Assembly (NCBI RefSeq): GCF_042242105.1
Contig: NC_092027.1
Location: 11,009,721-11,073,720 of the forward strand
Length of the DNA: 64,000 nucleotides
Direction: 5' to 3'
Source of the DNA: Pempheris klunzingeri
Lineage: Eukaryota; Chordata; Actinopteri; Acropomatiformes; Pempheridae
Shown here: one piece after another, positions 1 to 14,992 of the stretch
How the letters are laid out: every line of letters begins with the position of its first letter
How positions within the stretch are numbered: the first letter of the stretch is position 1
Position numbers and translations under genes: made by a program
Notes under the pieces: model-generated
Database searches by the model: none
Seen by the model: only the letters and a program-made list of their open reading frames with translations
Told to the model about the DNA's origin: nothing

Positions 1-82
1 GCATGATCAGTCATATTTTCCAAAAAATGACCAATTTTTCACGAATTCTGCCAGGGTATGTAAACTTATGAGTACAACTGTA
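1..82. mobile_element. Tc1/mariner transposon terminal fragment
   Basis: The stretch ends in an AT-rich run, then TGCCAGGGTATGTAAACTTA and ACAACTGTA. Read in reverse this is the usual start of a teleost Tc1-like inverted repeat (TACAGTTGTACTCATAAGTT). The TA at 81-82 fits the TA target site. The rest of the element lies left of the window or is lost, so autonomy cannot be judged. The family call rests on memory of fish Tc1 ends. Confidence 0.6.
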
Positions 83-1611
83 TATATCCACATGTAGCCC
101 GTCGAACCAGTAGTGTGGCTGACTCACTTGCCCTATGACCTCCTGGACTGTCCTGTGACAGAGGAAAGGGGGGGGGGGTTGCCACAAACCCATGCTTTAA
201 CAGTGTACTGGCTGTGAATTAATCCTGAACTGACTTATCCAAAACAGGATGCCATTGTATGAGAGTTCCGGATGATAACGTGATGAACGCTAAAAAGACT
301 GATAAGTGACAATGATGAAGTGATGGAACCCAAAGCTTGCCTCTGGGTAGGTGTTGTTTAAAAGGCCTCACAATGACTGCCATAAAAATTAACAAAGAGC
401 TTCTATCGACATATACGCTCTGAACCCTCTATGAACCAGTGATTAGGACAGAAGGGTCCTGTCCGAGCGACCCCGTGGTCTCTCCCTCACTCGTGGACCC
501 CTGAGGCCCAGGCCAGACTGATCAGGGAGAGGAATGAGTGAATCTGTATGAACATTCTTCCATTTCTGCTATAAGTTTAAATGTGGTTAAAGAAACTGTC
601 CAAAGTGCCCACAGATCAATTAATGCTAATTAATGTGTTCTTTTGTCTAATGGTGTAACCCACATGTTCATGAATATCCAAGGATGACCAACTAACCAAT
701 TACAACTTTTGAGGATGCTGCTTCAAATCCTGTGATAAACACTGCAATTCACCAATGAATGAAAAGACTCAGGAAGTCCATATAATTAATAATCTGTGTC
801 TAATAAATTAGAAACTAACCAACAGTATATTCAATCCAGGTCTGTTTAATCTGTGTCATGTGATAATTAGAGTAATGGAAGTTAATGCAAACTTGAGAAT
901 GTTAAAGATTAGGTCATTGTGTGTCATGCCATTTAGGAAGTTATTTGGTAAAGACTTAATGAATATATGTATTGGAAATGAAATATCTTGATTCTGTATA
1001 CCATGCAGTGTTAGGAATGAAAATGGATTTGGAACATAGTGAGTATGAAACAGAAATCTAATTTAGTACGTCTAAACTTTTAGTGATGACACAGGCGTTC
1101 CTCTGTCAGAGGAGAACACGCCCCTAAGATGCAGAGGATAAAACCTCTGTCTTCCCTTCTGTCATTGCTTAGCCCTTCTTTTCTGCTTTGCCGTTTTTAT
1201 TTTATTTTATTTTTATTTTTCCCTTTTAAGTTTTGCTTTGTTACTTATAATCTTTGTGCCTGCTACCTTCAAGTTAAACTTTTGTAGACCGTTCTTCTGA
1301 AGTTATAGCTGATCACTATGACTGAAACTGTAACAGAGTTTTCTTAAAGTCCTCTTAAATACCGCCTGAAACACCAGCCAGAACCAAGTACTCTTGATAG
1401 CAACTCTCGTTTTTGATAACTCTGACACATATACCTATAATGTTTTTATTTTATACTTACGTACAACCTGAGTGACAATTGAGTTTGAGCCACACATCTA
1501 CACCTATGCTCCTACGCACTGAATAATAAGAATATAAATAATTTGGAAATGCAATTTTGATTTATTTGTTTTTACCTCATTTTTATTTCAAATTTTACAT
1601 GTTGGGGAAAA
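83..1611. other. AT-rich intergenic stretch, no gene seen
   Basis: No convincing coding exon was found on either strand. Around 1130-1200 a TATA-like GATAAAACC is followed by a pyrimidine-rich run and then A/T homopolymer. This is loosely like the promoter part of an LTR, but I see no matching second copy and do not call one. Confidence 0.4.
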
Positions 1612-1744
1612 CTGAAGCACTCAGAGTAAACCCAAGACAACACAGTGAGCACGCATGTACTCCTCACAGCAAGGGGGTCAAGGTCCAGAACAGAACCCTC
1701 ACCTTGTTGCTGCAAGGCCACAGTGCTGAGCACTGAGGCGCCTG
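1612..1744 (+). repeat. Diverged copy of a common teleost interspersed repeat
   Basis: The stretch has the order seen in a very common fish repeat: a GAGTAAACCCAAGACA-like segment, then CATGTACTCC, CAGAACCCTCACCTTGTTGC, and finally GGCCACAGTGCTGAGCACTG. A fuller copy of the same family lies at 57850-58180 in an mtdh intron. I recognise the family by sequence but cannot give its database name or class. Confidence 0.5.
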
Positions 1745-1868
1745 TGTTGCCAGTAAGAGACCTGATGTCCTATGTCATATCCAGGTCAAACTCTCTGTGC
1801 TACTAGCTGAATTGAGGCTGGTAGGACAGAGAATAAGCTGGACATGAGATGGGACTTCAGGTCCCAAT

Positions 1869-1983
1869 AGACCTTTTTCACCCCACAAACAGCAGGTGGC
1901 AGCAAGCACAATGAAAGGATCTGGGCATTGGTTTTACCCTTGTGCTTTTCCTGCAATGACTGTGTGTGCGGTGAAAAAGGTCT
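1869..1983. mobile_element. Short inverted-repeat element (MITE-like)
   Basis: The 115-base segment begins AGACCTTTTTCACCCCACA and ends with its reverse complement carrying one mismatch (TGTGCGGTGAAAAAGGTCT), so it has terminal inverted repeats of 19 bases. No clear target duplication is seen at the edges, although GTCCC occurs on both sides. It ends 46 bases from the stop codon of the 767-codon gene. The superfamily is unknown. Confidence 0.5.
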
Positions 1984-2029
1984 GTCCCACCCACCCGCCC
2001 TAAGGCCGCCAAAGATTACTCTTGGCAGC

Positions 2030-4333
2030 CTAATTGGATGGTCTTGAAAACAAAGTTTTGAAGAACCTGATAACTTTGTTTGTCTTTGGTTTCGTCACAT
2101 ACTCTTTTAAAGTATCAATGATGATTTTGTCGTAGAATGGATCCTGTAATATAAGGACAAATCTTGTAACTGGTATATCGCAACAAATGCGGCGCAGTTC
2201 CTTGTCCACTGCTTTCGCTGCCTTTTTAATATTGCAGTCATTTAGCTGGAAACACCTTTCAGAGTTTCCTATTGCTGCAAAGAGCTTATCGCGCAGTGCC
2301 AAGATGATGATTTTTTTGTCCTCAAAGGCCATATTTTCAAGGAAATGGGAAACCAGCCCGATCGCCATCATCAAACAGCTCAGTTTGTCCCATTTATTTA
2401 AGCTCAGCTGCTTAGCCACAACGTTGTGCTTGCTGCTGAAGATGTCTTCAGCCATTCTTTCGCAGAGGGACACCTGACCTGTGCTCTCTCTTTCCTCCTG
2501 GCCTTCCTCTGGTGGGATCATTTTTTCCACCCCGTCAATTAACTCCTCGACTGATGATCCCCCCGTGGAGCTCAGTTTGTCCCATTTATTGACGCTCAGC
2601 TGCTTAGCCACAACGTTGTGCTTGCCGCTGAAGATGTCTTCAGCCATTCTTTCGCAGAGGGACACCTGACCTGTGCTCTCTCTTTCCTCCTGGCCTTCCT
2701 CTGGTGGGATCATTTCTTCCACCCCGTCAATTAACTCCTCGATTGATGATCCCCCCGTGGAGCTCAGTTTGTCCCATTTATTGACTGGGCTTGATGCCAT
2801 CTCACATGCAGCAGGGAGTGCTGGTGTGCTTGCTGGCAGATTTACCACTACTCCCTCAATCAGCTTGACAACAACATCCACACGGTTCCTTGTTCCCTCC
2901 TGCTGTTGTTTTTGCAGGTTTAGCCAGTTCCACATCAGTTTCATAAAGGAGTCCACCTCGGCCTGAATCTCGATCATAAAATGCACCTTACGTTTCTTGT
3001 CAAGTTTCAGCTGGTCGAATACAAGATTACTCAGCTGCTTAGCCACAACGTTGTGCTTGCCGCTGGAGATGTCTTCAGCCATTCTTTCATAGAGGCACAC
3101 CTGACCTGTGCTCTCTCTTTCCTCCTGGTCTTCCTCTGGTGGGATCATTTCTTCCACCAGGCTTTCCATCCCGTCAAGTAACTCCTCCACTGATGATCCC
3201 CCAGGGGATCGAAAGCAGTTAAATTTGCTCCTCAGCTTTGCCACAAAGTTGATGATTTCTGCCTTGGCAAAGTTCTTAACAAAAAAGGCCTTAATTCTAT
3301 ATGCCACCCTCGTCCAGCAGGACATTTCAGGTATGGTTTCTGATTCAGGCACACTGGATATGCCAGTTTCATCCAGTCGAAGTTCTTCCGATATAACTCC
3401 AATGATCAGAGAGGCCGTCTCCTCTGAACTCCCTGAGTTGCTGGACACAAGGTAGTCATATTCCTCCTTTGAAATGTTCTTATTATATTTCACAGAAGGA
3501 ATATCACTAACCTCTTTCTCCAGAATCTCCTTGACGGCCTCTGTGCTAGCAGCTGAGAAGCTTTCTGTAGACCTTCCGGAAACGTTTTCTGGTTTGTTGT
3601 CTTCCTGAGAAAGTACAGGGCTACCAGATGAATCGTCAAATTCAATGAACTCACAAGACATCTCTTTTGGGCTTTGGTTCTCTTTTTCCAGCGTCTCATC
3701 TTTCAGACAAGTTTGCTGCTCCTTCTTGGAGCTGGAGATTCTTGTCAATTTTCTAAGGATTGCCCCCATGTGTCTTGCCATCGCATTAAGTCTGCGAGTG
3801 GAGACTGGCAATGGTTTCTCCTCGCTACTGGACTTACTGCCTCCACTACTCTTAGAGAGCTCGGAGTTCACTCGCGATGCGACTTCCTTGGCAACAATCT
3901 CTGTGACTTCCTTGGAGTTCCAGCATTGGGTGTGCTGCTGAACACCCACTGCCTCCTCCAAGGTCAGTTGAATAGTGTTACCCAGACACTCCTGGACCTG
4001 GTCTTCAGATATTGTAACACTCTTCTGTGATCCATCAGATTCAGGGGAATGTCTGGGTGACTTGGATTGACTCTGCTTTAAAAAAGAATCGTTCCCCTCT
4101 GTCAGGCTGGCTTTGAATGCCTTGAAAATGGATGTGTATATAATGTTAATTATATCCAAACATATTTCCTTAATAGCATTGTCGATAGAATTGTCATTTG
4201 ACGCGGATTCCAACTTGGCCCTTTGTGCCCCAGTCAGTCTGTCCAGAAATAGCTGGATGAGCTGGTGAATACTCTCGGCTGCAGACTGAGGCAGGACCCA
4301 CCCCATTTTATCGTCTCTGTTTGTGTTGTTCAT
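2030..4333 (-). CDS. Intronless 767-residue protein with a 64-residue tandem repeat, family unknown
   Basis: This is one uninterrupted frame of 767 codons, by far the longest open frame in the window, and nothing in it looks like an intron. I do not recognise the family and assign no function. Residues 1-80 are helical and hydrophobic-spaced. Residues 85-330 are Ser/Glu/Lys-rich and probably disordered. Around 335-370 is a basic/aromatic patch (ARVAYRIKAFFVKNFAKAE-like). A repeat follows: a diverged copy near 378-434, then two near-identical copies at 517-580 and 581-644, each starting VNKWDKLSSTGG and holding EEMIPPEEGQEERESTGQVS and AEDIFSGKHNVVAKQLS. The motif NKWDKLS recurs at 645. The final 120 residues look like a folded helical domain ending in a basic RFFKTLFSRPSN tail. 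No signal peptide is evident. The ATG chosen follows a TATA box by a plausible distance. It could be a lineage-specific germline or cytoskeletal protein, but that is a guess. Confidence 0.6.
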   Translation of the reverse strand: MNNTNRDDKMGWVLPQSAAESIHQLIQLFLDRLTGAQRAKLESASNDNSIDNAIKEICLDIINIIYTSIFKAFKASLTEGNDSFLKQSQSKSPRHSPESDGSQKSVTISEDQVQECLGNTIQLTLEEAVGVQQHTQCWNSKEVTEIVAKEVASRVNSELSKSSGGSKSSSEEKPLPVSTRRLNAMARHMGAILRKLTRISSSKKEQQTCLKDETLEKENQSPKEMSCEFIEFDDSSGSPVLSQEDNKPENVSGRSTESFSAASTEAVKEILEKEVSDIPSVKYNKNISKEEYDYLVSSNSGSSEETASLIIGVISEELRLDETGISSVPESETIPEMSCWTRVAYRIKAFFVKNFAKAEIINFVAKLRSKFNCFRSPGGSSVEELLDGMESLVEEMIPPEEDQEERESTGQVCLYERMAEDISSGKHNVVAKQLSNLVFDQLKLDKKRKVHFMIEIQAEVDSFMKLMWNWLNLQKQQQEGTRNRVDVVVKLIEGVVVNLPASTPALPAACEMASSPVNKWDKLSSTGGSSIEELIDGVEEMIPPEEGQEERESTGQVSLCERMAEDIFSGKHNVVAKQLSVNKWDKLSSTGGSSVEELIDGVEKMIPPEEGQEERESTGQVSLCERMAEDIFSSKHNVVAKQLSLNKWDKLSCLMMAIGLVSHFLENMAFEDKKIIILALRDKLFAAIGNSERCFQLNDCNIKKAAKAVDKELRRICCDIPVTRFVLILQDPFYDKIIIDTLKEYVTKPKTNKVIRFFKTLFSRPSN
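2401..2785 (-). repeat. Two tandem copies of a 192-bp coding repeat
   Basis: The segments 2594-2785 and 2402-2593 differ at only a few bases, and the period is exactly 192 bp, or 64 codons, so copy number can change without breaking the frame. A more diverged partial copy lies near 3030-3215. The close match of the two tandem copies points to recent duplication or gene conversion. Confidence 0.85.
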
Positions 4334-4465
4334 TGGATCGGCTGTTTGTAGTCACTGTATATGTCTCCTGTTGAACGACGTGAATGTGCGCTGAAGAACC
4401 TGTACTGAACAAACTCACTGTGCTCTGAATAAACCTGAAGCAAAACGAACACTGGATTTGGCTCC

Positions 4466-4471
4466 TATATA
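4466..4471 (-). promoter_or_regulatory. TATA box of the intronless gene
   Basis: TATATA lies in a GTATATAGGAG context on the minus strand, 133 bases before the ATG at 4333. It would place a start site near 4436 and give a 5' leader of about 100 bases. This is inferred from sequence only. Confidence 0.4.
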
Positions 4472-5188
4472 CAAACGCTGACCTCCCGCAACATTCTATG
4501 GCTTTGATTCCTTTGAAGTTGTTGGAATGCGATGACATCATCACAATCAAAAAATGGCTTGTTTCTCTTGTTTTGAAAAATAACAACAAAAACCTACTGA
4601 GTTTAAAAATGAAAAATACTGACTTAATTTTTGGCTTGGAGTTCAGGGACTTATGAATATGGAGATTTCCAATAAGGTAAAGATTATTACTGAATCCAAA
4701 AACAGGACTAATGATTCCTTCAGTAAAGGTAAGTTTGGAGAATAGAGACATTTAAATAAATGGATCAATTTATGTTTATCATTTGTTTAATAACTGTTGC
4801 AAGGGTAATGTCGGTGTATAATTGTAAGTTTCTTGTTAGGAAATAGAAAATGTGCAGGCACACTTATGTTAATACATTTTTATGTTAGTACATTTATGCT
4901 TTATTATCATGAAGTTTTAGACTGATGCAGGACTGTGTGATAGTTGCTGTGACCTTTACGCAGACCAAAGAGATGTGTGTTGGTGTAGGATGTATCAGAC
5001 TGTGCTTGCATTCTTGAGATAAAGAGTTCGAGAAGGCCTTGAACAGTGAGAAGTCAGCGTACCTGCGTTTCTCACCAACTGCCCCTGCAAGGAGGACTGC
5101 CGAGAGGAGGAACTTTGCTTATACGTGTTGCATATATGCTTGAAAGACACTGAGACTGCTCAGTGCAGATGTAGATCTTTGCCTGTAG
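4472..5188. other. Intergenic stretch upstream of the intronless gene
   Basis: No coding exon was recognised. Long open frames here on the minus strand overlap the leader of the 767-codon gene and look like chance. The part from about 4920 to 5188 is less AT-rich and may belong to the LTR-like unit that follows. Confidence 0.3.
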
Positions 5189-5660
5189 TGTTGTGGAAAT
5201 TTCTAGGAGATAAAGTCTGCTGCATAGAGTTCTTGTGCGCATTTATTTTTGCAAAAAGGAACAGCTGTTACAGAGACAGTCACGCAGTCTAACAGTTCTG
5301 AAACAGAGTTCCCTGAGTCTGTGTCTCTGTTGCTTTTTATGAGGTGAGGACCTGTAGGCTTGGAGGTTTGGCCTGTAGACCCTGGGATATGCCTGGCCGG
5401 GATGCATCCTGACAGACCAAATGTTTTAACACCTCTTTCTTCTGGTCTGGTCGGGACACACCCTGGTGGATCAAACTGTGAATTTACATTTCTTTGTCTT
5501 CTGACATGCAAATTCCCATCACAGTACTCCTTGCTTGTTGCAAGTAAAACTTTGAACTGAGATCTCTGTCTCTGAGAGTTTATCTTGTGTGTTGGGAAAT
5601 TAATGGTACAAACTAACAGCGAAAATACAGTTCTTGTCTTACAGAAATAATTTCCTGACA
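5189..5660 (-). mobile_element. Possible solo LTR (retrovirus-like fossil)
   Basis: Read on the minus strand, the unit starts TGTCAGGAAA and ends TTTCCACAACA, the TG...CA ends of an LTR. Inside, in the right order, are a TATA-like ATAAAAAGC and an AATAAA signal, followed by a short terminal part. No second copy and no internal region were seen, so if real it is a lone, old LTR. No clear target duplication was found. The family is not assigned. Confidence 0.3.
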
Positions 5661-5946
5661 TTTCTTTAACTGTGTTTGATAGAAAAACAATTTTAAGGCC
5701 ACTCATTTGTATCTTAAAGAAAAGGTGCCATTGATTTATTTTAAGGGGTCACGAGGAAAAAGAAGCAATAGACTAAGAACATCATATAGCAACTGAAAGT
5801 CAGTGGCAATTTTTCTCCCCCAATGAGAAAGCTAATGAAAAAAAAACTAAGAATAAATGAAGTGAAAAAAACAAACAAATTACAAGAAATGTGCTTTTAT
5901 AAAAACAAAACATGTTTCTATGTTCATCTGGACATTTTCACAAGTA

Positions 5947-5981
5947 TAGTTTCTTAAAAATATCATGTTTTTAAGAAACTA
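5947..5981. repeat. Perfect 14-bp inverted repeat
   Basis: TAGTTTCTTAAAAA and its exact reverse complement are separated by seven bases. It lies downstream of the polr2k stop codon, probably within its 3' UTR, and could form a hairpin in the transcript or act on either strand. Confidence 0.7.
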
Positions 5982-6167
5982 GAACTTTGATCCACTCAAC
6001 TTTGACCCTCACTCACAAAAAACACAGTGCTGTTTGTGTTGAAGTGTCAATGATGACTTTGAAGGATAATTCAGGAATCTGGAGCCAGGCCTGGAGGTTT
6101 TTTTGTTACATTGTCATACACTTCAAAAAATAGTAATAGTAATAGTAATAAATTGCTGCTCTCTTCT

Positions 6168-7482
<1,315 letters not shown>

Positions 7483-7651
7483 TCAGCATGTTAACACAGA
7501 AACAGCATGGTGGCACCGACAATATTAGCCTAAAAGCGTCACAATCGGGAGGCATATTGGACAACAAGGGCTTTCAAGGAATCTCAAAATACAGCATGAA
7601 TATAGCGAATGTGAAATACACGGGAAAAATATCAGAAATAAGAAATCTCAC

Positions 7652-8128
7652 CGTTAAACAGGCTAACTGTTAGCTGTTAACCCCGTACTTCAAATCATGC
7701 ACTGCAGCCTGTGCGCATGCGTACAAACGTCATCCACCTCGGAGTAAAGCGGTTTCTGATTGGTCAACACAAACTCCGGCACATTTGGCATAAATGTCCA
7801 TGAATTTTCCCTTTTGTCAGACAACAGTGATACATCTGACTGTATGGCAGCTTCCGTCATATGCAGTAGCGTTGGTGTTTTATTTATATCAGGTTCTTCA
7901 CGGTGTGAAGACGTTGTTATGTTTTAGTTTTATACTCCAGCACACCAGGGGCGCTGTGGACACTCTGTGAGCGCAGACTGTCCATCATCTGACCAACACC
8001 AGCTGGCCCTTCACTAGTTGATGACAACAACGACTCTGTCGACAATGTTCACATCTTGACTGTTGGCCCCAAAACTATCATAACCTACTCTCAGACAGCT
8101 GCCTTTTTGTTCTTTAAAGTCATACACC
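7652..8128. promoter_or_regulatory. Shared divergent promoter region of polr2k and stk3
   Basis: polr2k runs left and stk3 runs right from this interval. A perfect palindromic NRF1 site, TGCGCATGCG, lies at 7712-7721 close to the inferred start of polr2k, and no TATA box stands near either likely start. The polr2k non-coding exon would end at 7652, where GTGAGA follows on the minus strand. The stk3 ATG is at 8129. That the promoter is shared is inferred from layout; no start site can be proved from sequence. Confidence 0.5.
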
Positions 8129-12332
<4,204 letters not shown>

Positions 12333-14670
12333 GCGCTCCTTCCTGGCGTCTTCTCCCTCTGGTCTCGGTTTCCCAAAGCCACCATCACCACAAAACTCAT
12401 GTCCCGTTAACTCAGAGGAACAAAGACGACCTAACTGTGTTTGGTGGAAGCCCACTGCTGTTCACACTGACTGCTAACTGGCCTCTAAATGAAGTTTAGC
12501 TCCTTTCACCGGGTGACATCCAATTTGGCTCCTGGAATCTACACTTATCTGCCTTTCTCTACACTGTCTAGATGCTGTTCCTTCATTTTAGATCTTTTAT
12601 TTGTTTCTATGGTTCCTGTCAAGTTGCTCTCCAGTGAATGACGCTCAGGACTATCCTCTGGCAGTAGCAGCAGTGTAATCAATCAAACCAGGCCAATGAC
12701 AAGTGGTCTTTTTTTTTTCCTCAGACTTTTCACTTTCAGTGTAAATATAATATAGAGCCTAGTTTGGAAATACCTGCAACAAAAAGCTGTGGAGGCTTGT
12801 CCATGACCAAAGACAATCAAGATGATGTTGATAAAGTTGAGAATGCCTTAAAATATTTGAAACCTGGTTTTCAAAATAAGCAATGTAATAAAACAAGTCT
12901 TCAGACGGTGAAATCCATTTCCTCACTCGGAGATGAATTGGAAGTGGGCTACGGAAAGCTGCAAGAATGGACGGAAATTACAGATATTGTGGACACTGAA
13001 CAGATTGCATGTTTCAATCGCTGGTGGATCCGAAATTAGAAATGTATTTCATTAGTCTTAATCAGTTATTTAGTTTTGTTTTTCGATTATTATGTTCTGG
13101 GCTTCTTGAAACATCCAGAGCACTGTCCATATTGACAGACTCCGTGCATCCTAGTGCCTCGTAACACGCCTGTCCCACTTCTACGCTTACCCAACCTCAT
13201 AGCAAGTTTAAACTCAGAGCTCGTCATTCCAACGTACCCTAATTAAAACCAGGTTTTAATTCCTACATTTAAAAACATCTACAATTTCCACACAAGCAAA
13301 AACATTCCAAAATACTGTAAGACTTTCTAATAATTATGTGTACTGTAACCGTTCCACATCGTGACTGATTCACGTCAGATTATAATATGACTAAAACATT
13401 AAAACCAGAGCAGAGGAGAGAGATGATAACAGTGTTAAGTGGAGAAAACCAAATAGCACAACTAGTCATAAAAACGGTTTAACGGCTGTTGTACCAACAA
13501 AACACGCATCAGATTGAGATAAATGACTGAAGTGATCGATTGAGACGTTGCAGTAACTTCTTTTTTCAGCAAATTTCCCTGCAGCTTCATGTCAACATCT
13601 ATGTCTCAGAAATCTGACGTGCATTTGGTGTTATTAATGAAGGAATGAAGATATACTGTTTCTGCTGCATGCTCTGTGTTTTGGGGCACAAGCTTGTTTT
13701 TAACAGCTAAAAACTATTTACACAAAACTGTTCAGTGTAGTGATTGATTGTAGGGTTCCTTAAACAAATTGTTGCAAAGTGGTCGGTATGCGTTTATCCT
13801 AAAAATGTGTGCTAATAATGACCCTTTGAATGAATTACAACTGTCTTTAAATACATGTACAATATGTCTGTAGGTTGCTGTTACATATGAATGTTAATAT
13901 GCAGTCTTGATGGTCTGATTCAGCCCAAACTTTCTGCATATTAATTGACATTTTATTAATATCGCAGTCTTATAAATAGACCTGTTACACTGTCTCATGT
14001 CTCATCTGATGTGGCCAAAATGAGCACAGTTTAAACACCTGAATCCAAATTTGAATCAGTACTATCAGCTTTTGAATTATTGTTTTATATTTGTCTTTTC
14101 TTGTTTTATTTTGTCTTTTTTTCTTTCACAGAAACCTTAAGCATTCTTTCCCTGAAATGTTTTCATAAATTAAGTCTGCAGTACATCAGCAACTTACATA
14201 CAAGCTTTCACACTTAATTTATTAAACATGTCTTTTTTTTCTTTTCTTTTTATGACACTGGTTTAAATATGGTGGCTGGTTTGGCTGTTAATATTTCTGC
14301 CCTTTGTCAAATACATGCGGCTTGATTTCTGCGTGTTTTAGACTATGCATGTTTATAATTCTGTTTGCTATTACGTGGAATGCTATTGTATTAACAGCAC
14401 AGGTAAGAGTACTGTTAATAATGAAGCTGGATTTTAGCTTTAACAAATACTACTTGCTCTGTACTTACTCTGAATTGTGGAGAATCGGCCATAATATGTA
14501 TAGTTAGCATACATCTGAAATCACCTTTTGATATATGGCAATATGATTTTATTTTCACTTATTTCACTGTAAGCATTTATGTTTGAACCATTTAATTTAT
14601 TATCTTTTCTTTGTAATACCTTATAACATTTTGAAAAGGTGCAGGAAATAATAAAAGCTCCTCATAGGTG
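12333..14670 (+). other. stk3 3' UTR
   Basis: AT-rich sequence with no recognisable exon. AATAAA signals occur near 12888 and at about 14649 (GAAATAATAAAAGCTCC), so short and long 3' ends are possible. The long form would give a UTR of about 2.3 kb. The open frame at 12764-13039 inside it shows no family similarity I know. Confidence 0.55.
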
Positions 14671-14992
14671 ACTGAAATGCTTTCATCTTATCTCTAAAAG
14701 CAGACTTGAACCTCTGAGCTGGACTCTGTTAACACAGAAACAACAGGATGTGACACCTGTCGTACCGTAACCTTCCTGCTACAGGCCACACTCATTTTTA
14801 TTTACATGCTTTTTCCCCCCCAGGACGCGCCTCAAAAAATGCGGCGTGCGCTCGATGGTAGACATTACGGTAGACTTGACGGCAGCGTCTATTCTTCTTT
14901 CCACAAGTTGCACAACCACTTCCTCCGCTCACAGCCAGACAGTCTGCTAGGCACAGAGTTTGTAGGAGTGAGGGGAAAAAAGTCAGGAAAAC

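Noticed and set aside
1060-1530. LTR-like promoter region
   Set aside because: There is a TATA-like motif and a pyrimidine run, but no matching ends, no partner copy and no internal region.
4308-4751. 147-codon minus-strand frame overlapping the start of the 767-codon gene
   Set aside because: It runs over the TATA box and leader in another frame, with a composition like translated AT-rich DNA and no recognisable motif.
12764-13039. 91-codon open frame after stk3
   Set aside because: It lies in the stk3 3' UTR between polyadenylation signals and shows no family similarity or splice context.
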